Source: a virus. From it: 44,565 bases of DNA. Positions 24,495-32,007 of this stretch are shown one piece after another. The stretch spans positions 1 to 44,565 of IMG/VR virus record IMGVR_UViG_3300036806_000145. One strand, given 5' to 3'. Under the pieces are notes generated by a model, which saw nothing but the letters and a program-made list of their open reading frames with translations, was not told where the DNA came from and searched no databases. Position 1 is the first letter of the stretch; every line of letters begins with the position of its first letter. Position numbers and translations under genes: made by a program.

Positions 24495-24845
24495 TTAGTT
24501 CGCGCGCAGGACCGCGAATTTGATCGTCGCGTCGTCGCAGGTGAAGTGCAGCGTCCCGTCGCTCGGTTGCTGCCAGCCGGGGAAATCGATCGGCCCGAAG
24601 ACGGCGAACGCGCCGGCGAGCAGCGCTTGCGCGGTCACGTCCTGGCTGCGGCCGTACACGTCGGCGACCGACGTCAGCGTGAAGTGATGCGTGCCGACGT
24701 CCGAATTCCAGATGATGAGGATGTCGCCTTTGACGAGGACGAACTGCATCCCGTTGCCGGGATCGCCGGCGGTGAACGGCAGCGCCGGGATCGGCGTGCC
24801 GTACGGACCCGTGAGCTGCTGCGGCGGAACGGCGGTACGGGACAT
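24495..24845 (-). CDS. Hypothetical virion-associated protein (116 aa)
   Basis: ATG at 24845 with GAGGAG upstream, overlapping the stop of the gp10-like gene region. A beta-rich, low-charge protein (DILIIWNSDVGTHHFTLTSV, FAVFGPIDFPGW) of compact domain type, found between neck genes. No motif for catalysis is seen. It is probably a small structural or decoration protein; the function is unproven. Confidence 0.6.
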   Translation of the reverse strand: MSRTAVPPQQLTGPYGTPIPALPFTAGDPGNGMQFVLVKGDILIIWNSDVGTHHFTLTSVADVYGRSQDVTAQALLAGAFAVFGPIDFPGWQQPSDGTLHFTCDDATIKFAVLRAN

Positions 24846-24847
24846 CG

Positions 24848-25276
24848 TTACTCCTCGGTCGAGGTCGAGGCCGACGTCGTGCCCGGGCTCTTCGTGAGCT
24901 GCATCCGGGCTGCGAGTCGGCTCGCCAGATACGGGCGACTCTCGTTGACGACGGACTCGAGGTATTTCGCCTGGCCGGGCGGCGTGTGGTGCGCCTCAAG
25001 ATTTTCGTGGACCGGAATCGCGTAGCTGACCGCCGGGCCGCCGAAACTCATCGTCACGCTGATGTCGCTGCCGCTGATGACGGGATCGGCGACGGTCCCG
25101 GTCCCTCGCAGCGCGCCGGTCAAGACCGGCGTGCGGCGCTTCGCCTCGGTCATCTCGATCTGCGCCTCGGTGTAGAGCGCCGCGGCCGCGCGGCTCGGCG
25201 TGTTCCGTGCGATGGTCCGCAGGTTCGCGACCAGGCCGTCGAGTCCCTTCACCAGCAACCCCTCAGCAGCGTTCAT
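24848..25276 (-). CDS. HK97 gp10-like neck/tail component (142 aa)
   Basis: ATG at 25276; no Shine-Dalgarno sequence is visible. The pattern LDGLVANLRTIARNTPSRAA, then Y.EAQIEMTEAKRRTPVLTGALR, is typical of the HK97 gp10-like family, which act at the head-tail junction. The final third contains a Pro-rich, exposed segment and an acidic end. A 33-bp repeat lies 36 bases upstream. Family assignment is good. Confidence 0.75.
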   Translation of the reverse strand: MNAAEGLLVKGLDGLVANLRTIARNTPSRAAAALYTEAQIEMTEAKRRTPVLTGALRGTGTVADPVISGSDISVTMSFGGPAVSYAIPVHENLEAHHTPPGQAKYLESVVNESRPYLASRLAARMQLTKSPGTTSASTSTEE

Positions 25277-25312
25277 GCTGGCGGCAGGGCTGGATACGGT
25301 CGAGCGTCTGCT

Positions 25313-25345
25313 GACTAGAGATCGGGCGGTTGCCGGAGATTGCCG
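25313..25345. repeat. 33-bp intergenic direct repeat, copy 1
   Basis: Identical over 33 bases to 31468-31500, in the same orientation; it starts GACTAGAGATCGGGCGG on the plus strand. It lies between the minor head protein stop (25356) and the start of the gp10-like gene (25276). The flanks share a further CGAGCG 6 bases to the left in both copies. No hairpin is apparent. Confidence 0.9.
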
Positions 25346-25355
25346 AGACGGGGCG

Positions 25356-26210
25356 TTACTCCTCGGTCGCCTCGCCGGTGCGTTCGTTCTGAATGCCCAC
25401 CGTGCACTCGCAGTTGGGATGCGCCGGCGGCGTGTCGAGGGGCCCGTCCGGGCCGTCGAACGCGTCGAGGACGCCGACGACCTGGCCGTCCAGGTCCTCG
25501 CAATCGGGACACGGATCGCTCGCGGTGATCCAGACCTTTTCGCTGTCGTCCGAGAGGAGGCCGGTCGACACGGCGTGGTCCCACAGCGCCTGCTGGCCGG
25601 CGTGGCTCGCCTGCATGATCTCGGTGCGGGCGATCGTAGTCGCGCGGCGATTGAGCAGCGTCTGGCCGTACCGCGCCGACCGCGTCGCGATCGTCGCGGC
25701 GTCGACGCCATCGTCGGCCAGCTGCGCCGTGAAGTTCGCGAGCGCGCGGACGTCGCGCGGGCCGAGGCCGACGACCGACCGAATCATCCGCGCGGTGTCT
25801 TGCACCGTCACGCCTTCGTCGAAGGCCGTCACGATGAGATCGGCGACCGCGTCCTTCGTGTCGAGGTCGACCGCCACAATGCGCTGGCCGGCGAACGCGG
25901 CCGCCTGCGTGGCCAGCGGGTTCGTCTGTTGGAGCGCGGCGAGGAGCTGCACGTGGGCCGACTGCAAATCGACCGCGCCCTCGACGGCGCCGGCGAGAAA
26001 GGATTCCGCGATCGGCGTGGCGGCCGCGCCGAGATCCGGGGCGGCGGCGTCGAGGATCCCGATGAGCGCTTGAACGTCTTTCGCTTGAATGGCGGCGAGC
26101 AACTGCACGTCGAGGAGGCGCGTGTCGGCGCCGGCGATGGCCGCGAGAAACTCACGCCGGAGCGCCGGCTGCCATGACCGCAGCAGGCGCTGAAGATCGC
26201 CGGCTCTCAC
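25356..26210 (-). CDS. Minor head protein, Mu F-like/SPP1 gp7-like (284 aa)
   Basis: GTG at 26210 overlaps the upstream stop (GTGA); longer in-frame reading gives Arg-rich nonsense. The C-terminal third is diagnostic: RATTIARTEIMQASHAGQQA, then SDPCPDCEDLDG and PPAHPNCECT, the Cys/His pattern of Phage Mu protein F-like minor head proteins. The N-terminal half is helical. Such proteins take part in head assembly or DNA injection. Here it lies after the connector genes rather than next to the portal. Confidence 0.8.
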   Translation of the reverse strand: MRAGDLQRLLRSWQPALRREFLAAIAGADTRLLDVQLLAAIQAKDVQALIGILDAAAPDLGAAATPIAESFLAGAVEGAVDLQSAHVQLLAALQQTNPLATQAAAFAGQRIVAVDLDTKDAVADLIVTAFDEGVTVQDTARMIRSVVGLGPRDVRALANFTAQLADDGVDAATIATRSARYGQTLLNRRATTIARTEIMQASHAGQQALWDHAVSTGLLSDDSEKVWITASDPCPDCEDLDGQVVGVLDAFDGPDGPLDTPPAHPNCECTVGIQNERTGEATEE

Positions 26211-26545
26211 CCCAACACCACGACCACGTGATGCAGCGAGCCCTCGTCCATTTCGGTTTGCACGGCGAGAATCGGAGGGACCTGCGGATCGTAGCCGGCC
26301 GGCAAGGTCAGTTCGTCCGCGTCGCTCGGCACGTCGGCCAGGCTGGCGATCGCGAGATAGGCGAGGCCGCGCGCGACCACTTCGCGTCCGTCCTTCAGCC
26401 GGACCATCGTCGATTTCAACTGGATGCGCGCGGGGAACGTCTGCGCGACGGGATTGTACGAGGGCGCGCCGCTGGGGGTCTGCGCGATCCACGTGCGGAT
26501 CGAGACCGTCTCCGTCATCAGCTCGAGCAGCTCGGGCTCGAGCAC
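26207..26545 (-). CDS. Head-tail joining/stopper-like protein (112 aa)
   Basis: GTG at 26545 shares its last base with the upstream TAG (TAGTG). The protein is beta-rich with an FPARIQLKSTMVRLKDGREV strand segment and a loop DVPSDADELTLPAG, characteristic of small head-tail joining proteins. It is coupled on both sides. Named from pattern and position between connector and minor head gene; not from a unique motif. Confidence 0.6.
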   Translation of the reverse strand: MLEPELLELMTETVSIRTWIAQTPSGAPSYNPVAQTFPARIQLKSTMVRLKDGREVVARGLAYLAIASLADVPSDADELTLPAGYDPQVPPILAVQTEMDEGSLHHVVVVLG

Positions 26546-27003
26546 TACGGCACCCGGACCAGCGGACTCGTCGGCGCCAGCGTCGACGGCGACGGCGCCG
26601 CCGGATTGTCATCCAAGCCGATCGCGAAGGCCGGCGACACGGCGTCGGTGTCGTTCTGGTTCGCCTCTTTGCCGCTGATGGATTGGCCGCCGAAAAACGG
26701 AATCTGGTCGCTCGCGCCGCGCGCGCGCAGCGTCGCCGCGAGCTCGCGATAAAACTTCGGATCGTAGGTGAGCGTGAGGTCGCCGACCTTGCGGGTCTGG
26801 ACGCCGGCGGCGCGGGCGACGAGGCTGTCGCAGATGTCGGCCGCGGCGGTATAGACGTTGGCCGCTTGGCTCAACGTCCAGTCGATTTCCTCGTCCTGCA
26901 CGAGCTGACGATTCGTGTTCGTGTCTTGGACCAGGAAGCGGACTTGATAGCGCGGCCCGAGCGTCGCGTCGGAGAGCTTCGAGAGATCGTAGGTCCAGGC
27001 CAT
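26545..27003 (-). CDS. Head-tail adaptor/connector-like protein (152 aa)
   Basis: ATG at 27003. The first 90 residues show the adaptor pattern: LGPRYQVRFLVQDTNTNRQL, then VQDEEIDWTLSQ, A..ICDSLVARAAG and YRELAATLRARG. This matches small all-helical head-tail connector proteins (gp6/gp15-like). A Pro/Ser/Asp-rich tail follows. It lies first in the neck cluster after two capsid-associated genes. Reasonably confident. Confidence 0.7.
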   Translation of the reverse strand: MAWTYDLSKLSDATLGPRYQVRFLVQDTNTNRQLVQDEEIDWTLSQAANVYTAAADICDSLVARAAGVQTRKVGDLTLTYDPKFYRELAATLRARGASDQIPFFGGQSISGKEANQNDTDAVSPAFAIGLDDNPAAPSPSTLAPTSPLVRVP

Positions 27004-27046
27004 CGGTCACTCGAAGAATACAGGATCCTCGGTGGGCGCGTCGGGG

Positions 27047-27445
27047 TTATGCCGCCTTCGCGATCCCGTCCACGCGCAGCGTGCTGGCCGCGTAGGTGCC
27101 CACGATGACGGTCTTCGTGCGGACGCGGTCCCCGATGAGGCCGGAGAGGATTGTCCCGCTGGCGAGCGACCCGTCCGTGACCGCGGCGCCGGCGGCGAGC
27201 GCGGTCGTCGCGACGACGGCCGACGCCTTCGCAAAGCTCGCCGTCGTCATGTGGAAATTCATCACGTCGATCCAGGACGCGCCGCCATCGACGGACGTTT
27301 GCACGTACACGTCGATGGTCGTCCCGCCGGACCCGTACACCAGCTGCGCCTCGACGACGAGGTAGCTGATGGCGGGGTCCAGACGGACGACCGGGCCGAG
27401 ATAGGTCCCGGCGGCCGGGACGGCGGCGAGGGCGCTGAGCTGCAT
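27047..27445 (-). CDS. Hypothetical structural protein (132 aa)
   Basis: ATG at 27445, 5 bases after the previous stop, without a visible Shine-Dalgarno sequence. The product is Ala/Val/Thr-rich and beta-sandwich-like (ISYLVVEAQLVYGSGGTTID, QTSVDGGASWIDV). The latter element recalls bacterial neuraminidase-type BNR or decoration folds. It lies between major capsid and connectors, so a minor capsid or decoration role is plausible. Confidence 0.55.
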   Translation of the reverse strand: MQLSALAAVPAAGTYLGPVVRLDPAISYLVVEAQLVYGSGGTTIDVYVQTSVDGGASWIDVMNFHMTTASFAKASAVVATTALAAGAAVTDGSLASGTILSGLIGDRVRTKTVIVGTYAASTLRVDGIAKAA

Positions 27446-27449
27446 CGCG

Positions 27450-27902
27450 CTACAGCTTGATGATCGTGGTCTCGGCGTAGAACTTCGCGGTGCCGTCGCC
27501 GGCCGCGAAGTCGCCCGTCGCCGCGACCAGGTCGATGCCCTGGTTCGACGGGACCACGATGCCGCCCGCCGTGTTCGCCGGCTCGAAGCGCCACGTGCCA
27601 TTGGCCGCGGCCTGAATCGAGGCGGCCGCGAGCGTCGCGGCCAGGATGTTCGTCGAGGTCGTGTGGTACTGCGCGGAGATCGCGCCGCCACCGGTGTACT
27701 GGACGGTGCCGAAAATGAATCGGATCGTCAGCTGGTCGAGCAGGACCGCGAGGCCCGTGCCCGGCGCCGGAATGAAGCCGAGCAGGCCGACCGAGTTCAG
27801 CAGCAGGATCTGCGCGGCGGAAATCTTGCCGGTAAGGATCTGCTTCTTGCCGCCTGGGTAGAGCAGGCTGGAGACTTTCCACTGACCGCGTGCGCCCTGC
27901 AT
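27450..27902 (-). CDS. Hypothetical capsid-associated protein (150 aa)
   Basis: ATG at 27902 with AAGGGGAG about 6 bases upstream. Mostly beta and hydrophobic (ILLLNSVGLLGFIPAPGTGL, LDQLTIRFIFGTVQYTGGG), with Ala-rich loops. There is no charged enzyme-like site. The 69 bases between it and the preceding gene contain two GC-rich hairpins without a U-run. Structural role inferred from context. Confidence 0.55.
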   Translation of the reverse strand: MQGARGQWKVSSLLYPGGKKQILTGKISAAQILLLNSVGLLGFIPAPGTGLAVLLDQLTIRFIFGTVQYTGGGAISAQYHTTSTNILAATLAAASIQAAANGTWRFEPANTAGGIVVPSNQGIDLVAATGDFAAGDGTAKFYAETTIIKL

Positions 27903-27971
27903 AGTGCTCCCCTTCCCATCAGCGGCTGCGCCGCCGCTGCCATCCGGAGGCCCGCACGCCTGTCGTGCGAG

Positions 27972-28157
27972 CTACGTCGAGCTCGGCGAGGCCGGCTCGA
28001 GACGTCTGAGGTCCAGCAGCTGCCGAACCTTCTGCGCGGACAACGTCGAGACGTCGACGACGTCGCCGGGCTGGTACTCGTGACCGTCGATGGTCTGCAC
28101 GCGCGTGGACACGAGCGAGCCGATCGGGGCGACAGTCGGGGCGGGCGGTCGTGGCAT
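27972..28157 (-). CDS. Small hypothetical protein (61 aa)
   Basis: ATG at 28157. A Pro-rich start is followed by a small domain, YQPGDVVDVSTLSAQKVRQL and LDLRRLEP, a pattern common in short proteins encoded beside major capsid genes. No Shine-Dalgarno sequence is visible, but TGGCATAAT lies 9 bases upstream and may be an extended -10, giving a leaderless message. Function unknown. Confidence 0.55.
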   Translation of the reverse strand: MPRPPAPTVAPIGSLVSTRVQTIDGHEYQPGDVVDVSTLSAQKVRQLLDLRRLEPASPSST

Positions 28158-28165
28158 GGCCGCAG

Positions 28166-28174
28166 ATTATGCCA
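28166..28174 (-). promoter_or_regulatory. Possible extended -10 promoter (TGGCATAAT)
   Basis: Minus strand TGGCATAAT; CATAAT differs from the consensus at one base and is preceded by TGn. No -35 element is seen. The predicted start would be at or within a few bases of the ATG at 28157, which lacks a ribosome binding site. Confidence 0.35.
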
Positions 28175-28193
28175 CGGCCGCCCGCGCGGTGCT

Positions 28194-29195
28194 TTAGGCG
28201 ACGACCGACGAGAAGAACGCGCCGAGGTCGGAGCCGATGACTTCGTGGACGAAGGCGACCTCGGCCTCGATCCGGACCGTGTTCCGGCCGAGCCAGGGCA
28301 TCGGGATCGTGTACGCCGCGATGGTCTCGCCCATCCCGTCGCTGACGCCGGTCCAGAAGAACGAATACATCGCGGACGGCATCATGATGCCGGGCTCGTT
28401 CGCGACGTAGGCGAGCAGCGCGTTCTTGCCGGCGATCATCGAGCCGGCGAACGTCGCGCCCGCGGCCGCCGTGTTCTTGACGGCCTTCGAGACGAGGACC
28501 TCTTCGACGCCGAAGATCTTGGCGAGCGCCTCTTCGTTCGCGATGGCCGGGTTGCCCGGGCCCGCGCCGTACTTGATGAGGTCGATGACGTCCGGGTGGC
28601 GGACCAGCTTCTGATAGACCGCGAGGCCGATGATGAAGCGATTCGGCTCGAAGCCCGTCAGCTGGAGCATCGCCAGCTGCTGCGCCTGCACGTCTTCGAT
28701 CGGCGTGGAGTTCGCGTCGTCCCAGGTCAGATTGAACCCGGCGCCGATCGTGAGGTCCGTGGCCGTCGATGAGCCGACCCACACACCGGTGGTGAAGAAG
28801 GTCGACGCCCACTGCACTTCCTGCCGGAGCAGCAGCTTGCGCGTGACGAACTTCGTCGCGTCGCGCCGCATGTTGAGCGGCACGTCCGCGTTGGCGTCGA
28901 TCTGCTGGTCGAGATCGAAGTGATACGCGTACGGGATGCACGAGAACGACGGGGTGTTGTCGATGTCATACCCGCCGCCCGACGACTCGGTCGCGGGTGC
29001 GCGCGACTGCGCGTCGTCCCGGAACCACTCGTCTTTCGTGTACTTGAAGTACCGATCAGACTTCTTGTCGCTGGGGATGTACGGCGCCGCCTTCCCCGCG
29101 ATGAAAGCCGTCTGGTCCTGGATGTAGGCAACCGAGATGTTCGTCAGCGGCCGGTCGACGTGGACCTGTGGAAGATAGGGGGCAGCTCCGGGCAT
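28194..29195 (-). CDS. Major capsid protein (333 aa)
   Basis: ATG at 29195 with GGAG upstream. The protein has the HK97-type major capsid pattern found after protease, scaffold and decoration genes: an N-terminal region with VDRPLTNISVAYIQDQTAFI, a DLDQQIDANADVPLNMRRDA helix, a TWDDANSTPIEDV loop, and a C-terminal strand block with EAEVAFVHEVIG. Size and position fit. No cleavage site can be assigned from sequence alone. Confidence 0.85.
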   Translation of the reverse strand: MPGAAPYLPQVHVDRPLTNISVAYIQDQTAFIAGKAAPYIPSDKKSDRYFKYTKDEWFRDDAQSRAPATESSGGGYDIDNTPSFSCIPYAYHFDLDQQIDANADVPLNMRRDATKFVTRKLLLRQEVQWASTFFTTGVWVGSSTATDLTIGAGFNLTWDDANSTPIEDVQAQQLAMLQLTGFEPNRFIIGLAVYQKLVRHPDVIDLIKYGAGPGNPAIANEEALAKIFGVEEVLVSKAVKNTAAAGATFAGSMIAGKNALLAYVANEPGIMMPSAMYSFFWTGVSDGMGETIAAYTIPMPWLGRNTVRIEAEVAFVHEVIGSDLGAFFSSVVA

Positions 29196-29272
29196 GGACG
29201 TTCAGCTCCTCGCGCGCACGCGGCGCGCATCGACTTCGACCCTCGATCGCGAACCTGCTCCGACGTCGGCGC

Positions 29273-29683
29273 TTAGGCGCCGCGCGCCGGGCTGACGCAG
29301 TTCACCGTCGCCGTGATGAAGTTGCCGGCCGACGTCCCGCCGGCGACGCGCTTCACCTGGCCGACGATGTACTTCGTCGTGTCGGTGCCGGGCACGTAGT
29401 GCGCGGCCTGACCATCGGCGCTCGTGCCGATGAGCTGCCCCGCCGTGAGCGACGCGTCGGCCTGCAGCTGCGTCTCGCCGATCGCCACGACCTCGGCCGG
29501 TTCGCCGGCGAGGCACGGCGCCTGAATGACGCCACACGGCACGTCCGTCACGGCCGAGCACAGCGCGACCTTGTTGTCGCCGGTGTACTTCACGAACTTG
29601 AAGACTTCGGCGACGGCGATCGTCACGTCGGCGAACGCGCCGGAGAGCTTGAGGGGCTGCTGACCAAACACCGTTGAAGGCAT
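29273..29683 (-). CDS. Capsid decoration/cement protein, DUF2190-like (136 aa)
   Basis: ATG at 29683 with GGAG 7 bases upstream. The repeated motif GDNKVALCSAVTDVPCGVIQ and ADASLTAGQLIGTSADGQA is typical of DUF2190-type capsid cement proteins that bind outside the head. It lies between scaffold and major capsid genes. The 76-base gap to the capsid gene includes a perfect GCGCGC hairpin just before the ribosome binding site. Confidence 0.75.
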   Translation of the reverse strand: MPSTVFGQQPLKLSGAFADVTIAVAEVFKFVKYTGDNKVALCSAVTDVPCGVIQAPCLAGEPAEVVAIGETQLQADASLTAGQLIGTSADGQAAHYVPGTDTTKYIVGQVKRVAGGTSAGNFITATVNCVSPARGA

Positions 29684-29739
29684 GCTCTACTCCGTGAGGG
29701 CGGACCCGGTTCCTTCGCTGACCTCGACGCCGCGCGGGC

Positions 29740-31008
29740 TTACTGCTGCGAGCGGTAATACTCGTTGACGATCTTCGCGTTCTTCGGATCCGAGCACACC
29801 TTCTCGATGGCCTTGTGCTTCGTCAGCTTGCCGTCTTTCTCGACGAGCTTGGCCGCGAGCGCTTCGATCTTCGACCAGGCGTCGCCACCGTCGCCCTGGG
29901 CCCCGGTCCCGAAATTCTTGAACATCGCCGAGTTCTTGACCTGCTCGTCGGCGGCGCCGAGCGTGGCCACCAGGCGCGTGTACGCCTCGGGGTTCGCGGT
30001 CTTCAGCGCGACGAAGTGCTCCAGGTCCTTCTCGAGGTCGACCGACACGCCGCGGAAGGCGGACAGGTCCGACTTGACGACGTCACGGGCGCGCGCGGTC
30101 TTCTCGACGTCGGCGGCCTTCTCGAGCTCGGTCGCGCGCCGGGTGGCGTCATCGGCCGTCTTCTTGAGCTCGGTGATCGACGCCGAGTACTTCTTCTCGA
30201 CGGCCTCGGTGACCGTCTTGATGAGGCGCTTCTCGACGCTCTTCGTCATCTCGTCCTCCGGATCGCAGTCGTCCAGGCCGTCGCCCTCGCCGTCGTCCAT
30301 GGCCGGCGCCGCGGCCGCGATCTGCGCCTCGTGTTCGCCGATCGACTTGCCCATGTCGGCGTGCAGCTTTTTCAAGCCGTGCACCGGGTGGTCGGCCGGC
30401 AGCTTGCTGTCGTCGCCGTAGCCGGCGATCACTTTGCCGAGCGTCTCGTGATGGGCCTTGAGCGCCGCGAGGTCTTCGGCGGCCTTCGCCATGTCCGGCG
30501 CCTCGGTCTCTTCGGCCTTCGAGATGAGCGCGACCAACCGCTTGAGGAGGGACGTCTTCGCCTGCTTACCCACGCTGTGCTCCTTTGCGGCGGCTTGCAG
30601 TTTGGCGCGCGCCGCGCTCGTGACTCGGTCCGGGATCTGCGTGTGCGGCTGGGCAATCCGGCTCAGCGCGCCTCGCAGGTGCACCAGGTCGATCGACCCG
30701 TCCCGGTGTTTGTACGGCAGCTTCCGCTGCTTCTTCCCACTCGCGTCCGTCCACACCGCGGCAAAGGCCGCATCCGGCAGGGCGTTCCGCGTGGCCGACG
30801 ACAGCGTGGCTTTCTCGTACTCGTCCCGCTGGTCATCGGCGCCGGCGACGGGCACGTGCACGTCGCCCAAACTCGGACCGGCGCTCTTCGTCAGGTCGCG
30901 CTTGTAGAGCAGGATGTGCGCGCCGTCGCCGGTCTCGGCGTCGAAGTTCGCGCCCTTGTCGACGATGGCCACGCGCTTGATCCGCAGGTTGCGGAGAACC
31001 GTGGACAT
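29740..31008 (-). CDS. Scaffold-like protein with XkdF-like N-terminus (422 aa)
   Basis: ATG at 31008 follows the protease stop by one base. The N-terminus MSTVLRNLRIKRVAIVDKGA resembles the part of PBSX XkdF-type proteins that follows the protease, and ATRNALPDAAFA with RKLPYKHRDGSIDLVHLRGA is a known accessory domain there. Residues 170-330 are highly charged, acidic and coiled-coil-like, as in scaffolds. The C-terminus (AIEKVCSDPKNAKIVNEYY) is like the end of other scaffold proteins. Head assembly role is inferred. Confidence 0.65.
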   Translation of the reverse strand: MSTVLRNLRIKRVAIVDKGANFDAETGDGAHILLYKRDLTKSAGPSLGDVHVPVAGADDQRDEYEKATLSSATRNALPDAAFAAVWTDASGKKQRKLPYKHRDGSIDLVHLRGALSRIAQPHTQIPDRVTSAARAKLQAAAKEHSVGKQAKTSLLKRLVALISKAEETEAPDMAKAAEDLAALKAHHETLGKVIAGYGDDSKLPADHPVHGLKKLHADMGKSIGEHEAQIAAAAPAMDDGEGDGLDDCDPEDEMTKSVEKRLIKTVTEAVEKKYSASITELKKTADDATRRATELEKAADVEKTARARDVVKSDLSAFRGVSVDLEKDLEHFVALKTANPEAYTRLVATLGAADEQVKNSAMFKNFGTGAQGDGGDAWSKIEALAAKLVEKDGKLTKHKAIEKVCSDPKNAKIVNEYYRSQQ

Positions 31009-31009
31009 C

Positions 31010-31420
31010 TCACTCGACCTCGACGCGATCCGCTTCGCCCGCAATCGAAAACATCCGCCGTTCGCCCGACTTCACCAACTTGGCCGCCTTCGGATCGAGT
31101 TTCATGCCGATCCACCAGCGCGTCGGAATGGCGTCTTCGGGGAGGCCCAACGCCTTCAACTTCTCTGGCGTGAAGACCATGCTCTCGACGATCGTCCCGA
31201 CCGCCGGCCCCTCGTGCATGTCGTCGCCCTCGCGGGAGTGCAGGACGTAGTCGTAGGCCGCCTTTTCGAGTTCCTCGGGCGGGACGATGTCGCCTTGCAG
31301 GTCGTCGATCAGCTGGCCATCCTTGCCGATCGACACGTTCGCGAAGCCGAAGGCGATCCCTTGCTCTCGGTCGACCTTCGCGAATTCGATTTCGAATTGC
31401 GCGATGACCGCGACCGCCAT
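31010..31420 (-). CDS. XkdF-like prohead protease domain (136 aa)
   Basis: ATG at 31420 without a visible ribosome binding site. The sequence IVPPEELEKAAYDYVLHSRE, then HEGPAVGTIVESMVFTPEKL, then RWWIGMKL and SIAGEAD, matches the XkdF/peptidase S78-type domain that cleaves scaffold and capsid proteins. It is split from the scaffold-like gene by a stop. A 33-bp repeat lies 47 bases upstream. Family resemblance is clear; the catalytic residues were not assigned. Confidence 0.7.
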   Translation of the reverse strand: MAVAVIAQFEIEFAKVDREQGIAFGFANVSIGKDGQLIDDLQGDIVPPEELEKAAYDYVLHSREGDDMHEGPAVGTIVESMVFTPEKLKALGLPEDAIPTRWWIGMKLDPKAAKLVKSGERRMFSIAGEADRVEVE

Positions 31421-31467
31421 GCCGGCCCACGATGCGGCCGCACGCGCGGACGTGTCGAGCGACGAGC

Positions 31468-31500
31468 GACTAGAGATCGGGCGGTTGCCGGAGATTGCCG
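31468..31500. repeat. 33-bp intergenic direct repeat, copy 2
   Basis: Identical to 25313-25345 and in the same orientation. It begins one base after the stop of the HTH gene (31502) and ends 47 bases before the protease start, so both copies occupy a short intergenic gap in front of a minus-strand gene lacking a Shine-Dalgarno sequence. Confidence 0.9.
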
Positions 31501-31501
31501 C

Positions 31502-31714
31502 TTAGAGCTTCGCGCCGGCGACGGGCGTGAAGTGCCGCGCGGCTTCCTGCCGGGAGATCCGGACGGCGCGGAATGGGCCGATGAGGTAGTGCGCGATGAC
31601 GCCCTTCTTCACCCAGGTCCGCACGGTCTCGACGTTGACGTCGAACGCGTGCGCGACCTGCGACGGCGTGAGGAGGCGGTCGGCTTTGCGCCGTTCGTTT
31701 GCGCGGGTGGGCAT
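31502..31714 (-). CDS. Excisionase-like HTH protein 1 (70 aa)
   Basis: ATG at 31714. Residues 15-60 show the MerR/excisionase-type HTH: LLTPSQVAHAFDVNVETVRT as the recognition helix region, then WVKKGVIAHYLIGPFRAVRI. The IGPFR element recurs in the second HTH gene (VGPFR), so the two are likely related. It lies inside the head gene cluster between a small protein and the protease, an unusual site for a regulator. DNA binding is inferred. Confidence 0.7.
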   Translation of the reverse strand: MPTRANERRKADRLLTPSQVAHAFDVNVETVRTWVKKGVIAHYLIGPFRAVRISRQEAARHFTPVAGAKL

Positions 31715-31719
31715 GGGGC

Positions 31720-32007
31720 TCAGTCGAACGGCATCCCCGTGCGGGGATCGATGATGACGCGCTCGGCGGTTTGTTTCCGCAGCTGCTGCTCGCTGTAGCC
31801 GATGGGTGTCTGGAGATGCTTCGGGACCTGCAGCGTCCCGACGTCGCGCTGCGATCGGGTCTTCCGCAGCGTGTCGAGCACCTTGCGCGTCTCGTCGTTC
31901 TGGCGCCGGCGTTCGCCGACCATCACGCGCGTGGCCGCGCGTTGGTCCGCGCGGGCCTGCTCGAGGCCGGCTTGCGGTTTCGCCTGTTCGTTCTGGTGGT
32001 GTTTCAT
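31720..32007 (-). CDS. Hypothetical charged protein (95 aa)
   Basis: ATG at 32007 in an ATGA overlap with the upstream HTH gene. The product is rich in Gln, Arg and Glu and helical (QAGLEQARADQRAATRVMVG), without a recognised motif. It separates two excisionase-like HTH genes. Charge distribution would suit protein-nucleic acid contact; function unknown. Confidence 0.5.
   Translation of the reverse strand: MKHHQNEQAKPQAGLEQARADQRAATRVMVGERRRQNDETRKVLDTLRKTRSQRDVGTLQVPKHLQTPIGYSEQQLRKQTAERVIIDPRTGMPFD

Noticed and set aside
27904-27971. Two GC-rich hairpins between capsid-associated genes
   Set aside because: Neither is followed by a U-run, so they are not called terminators.
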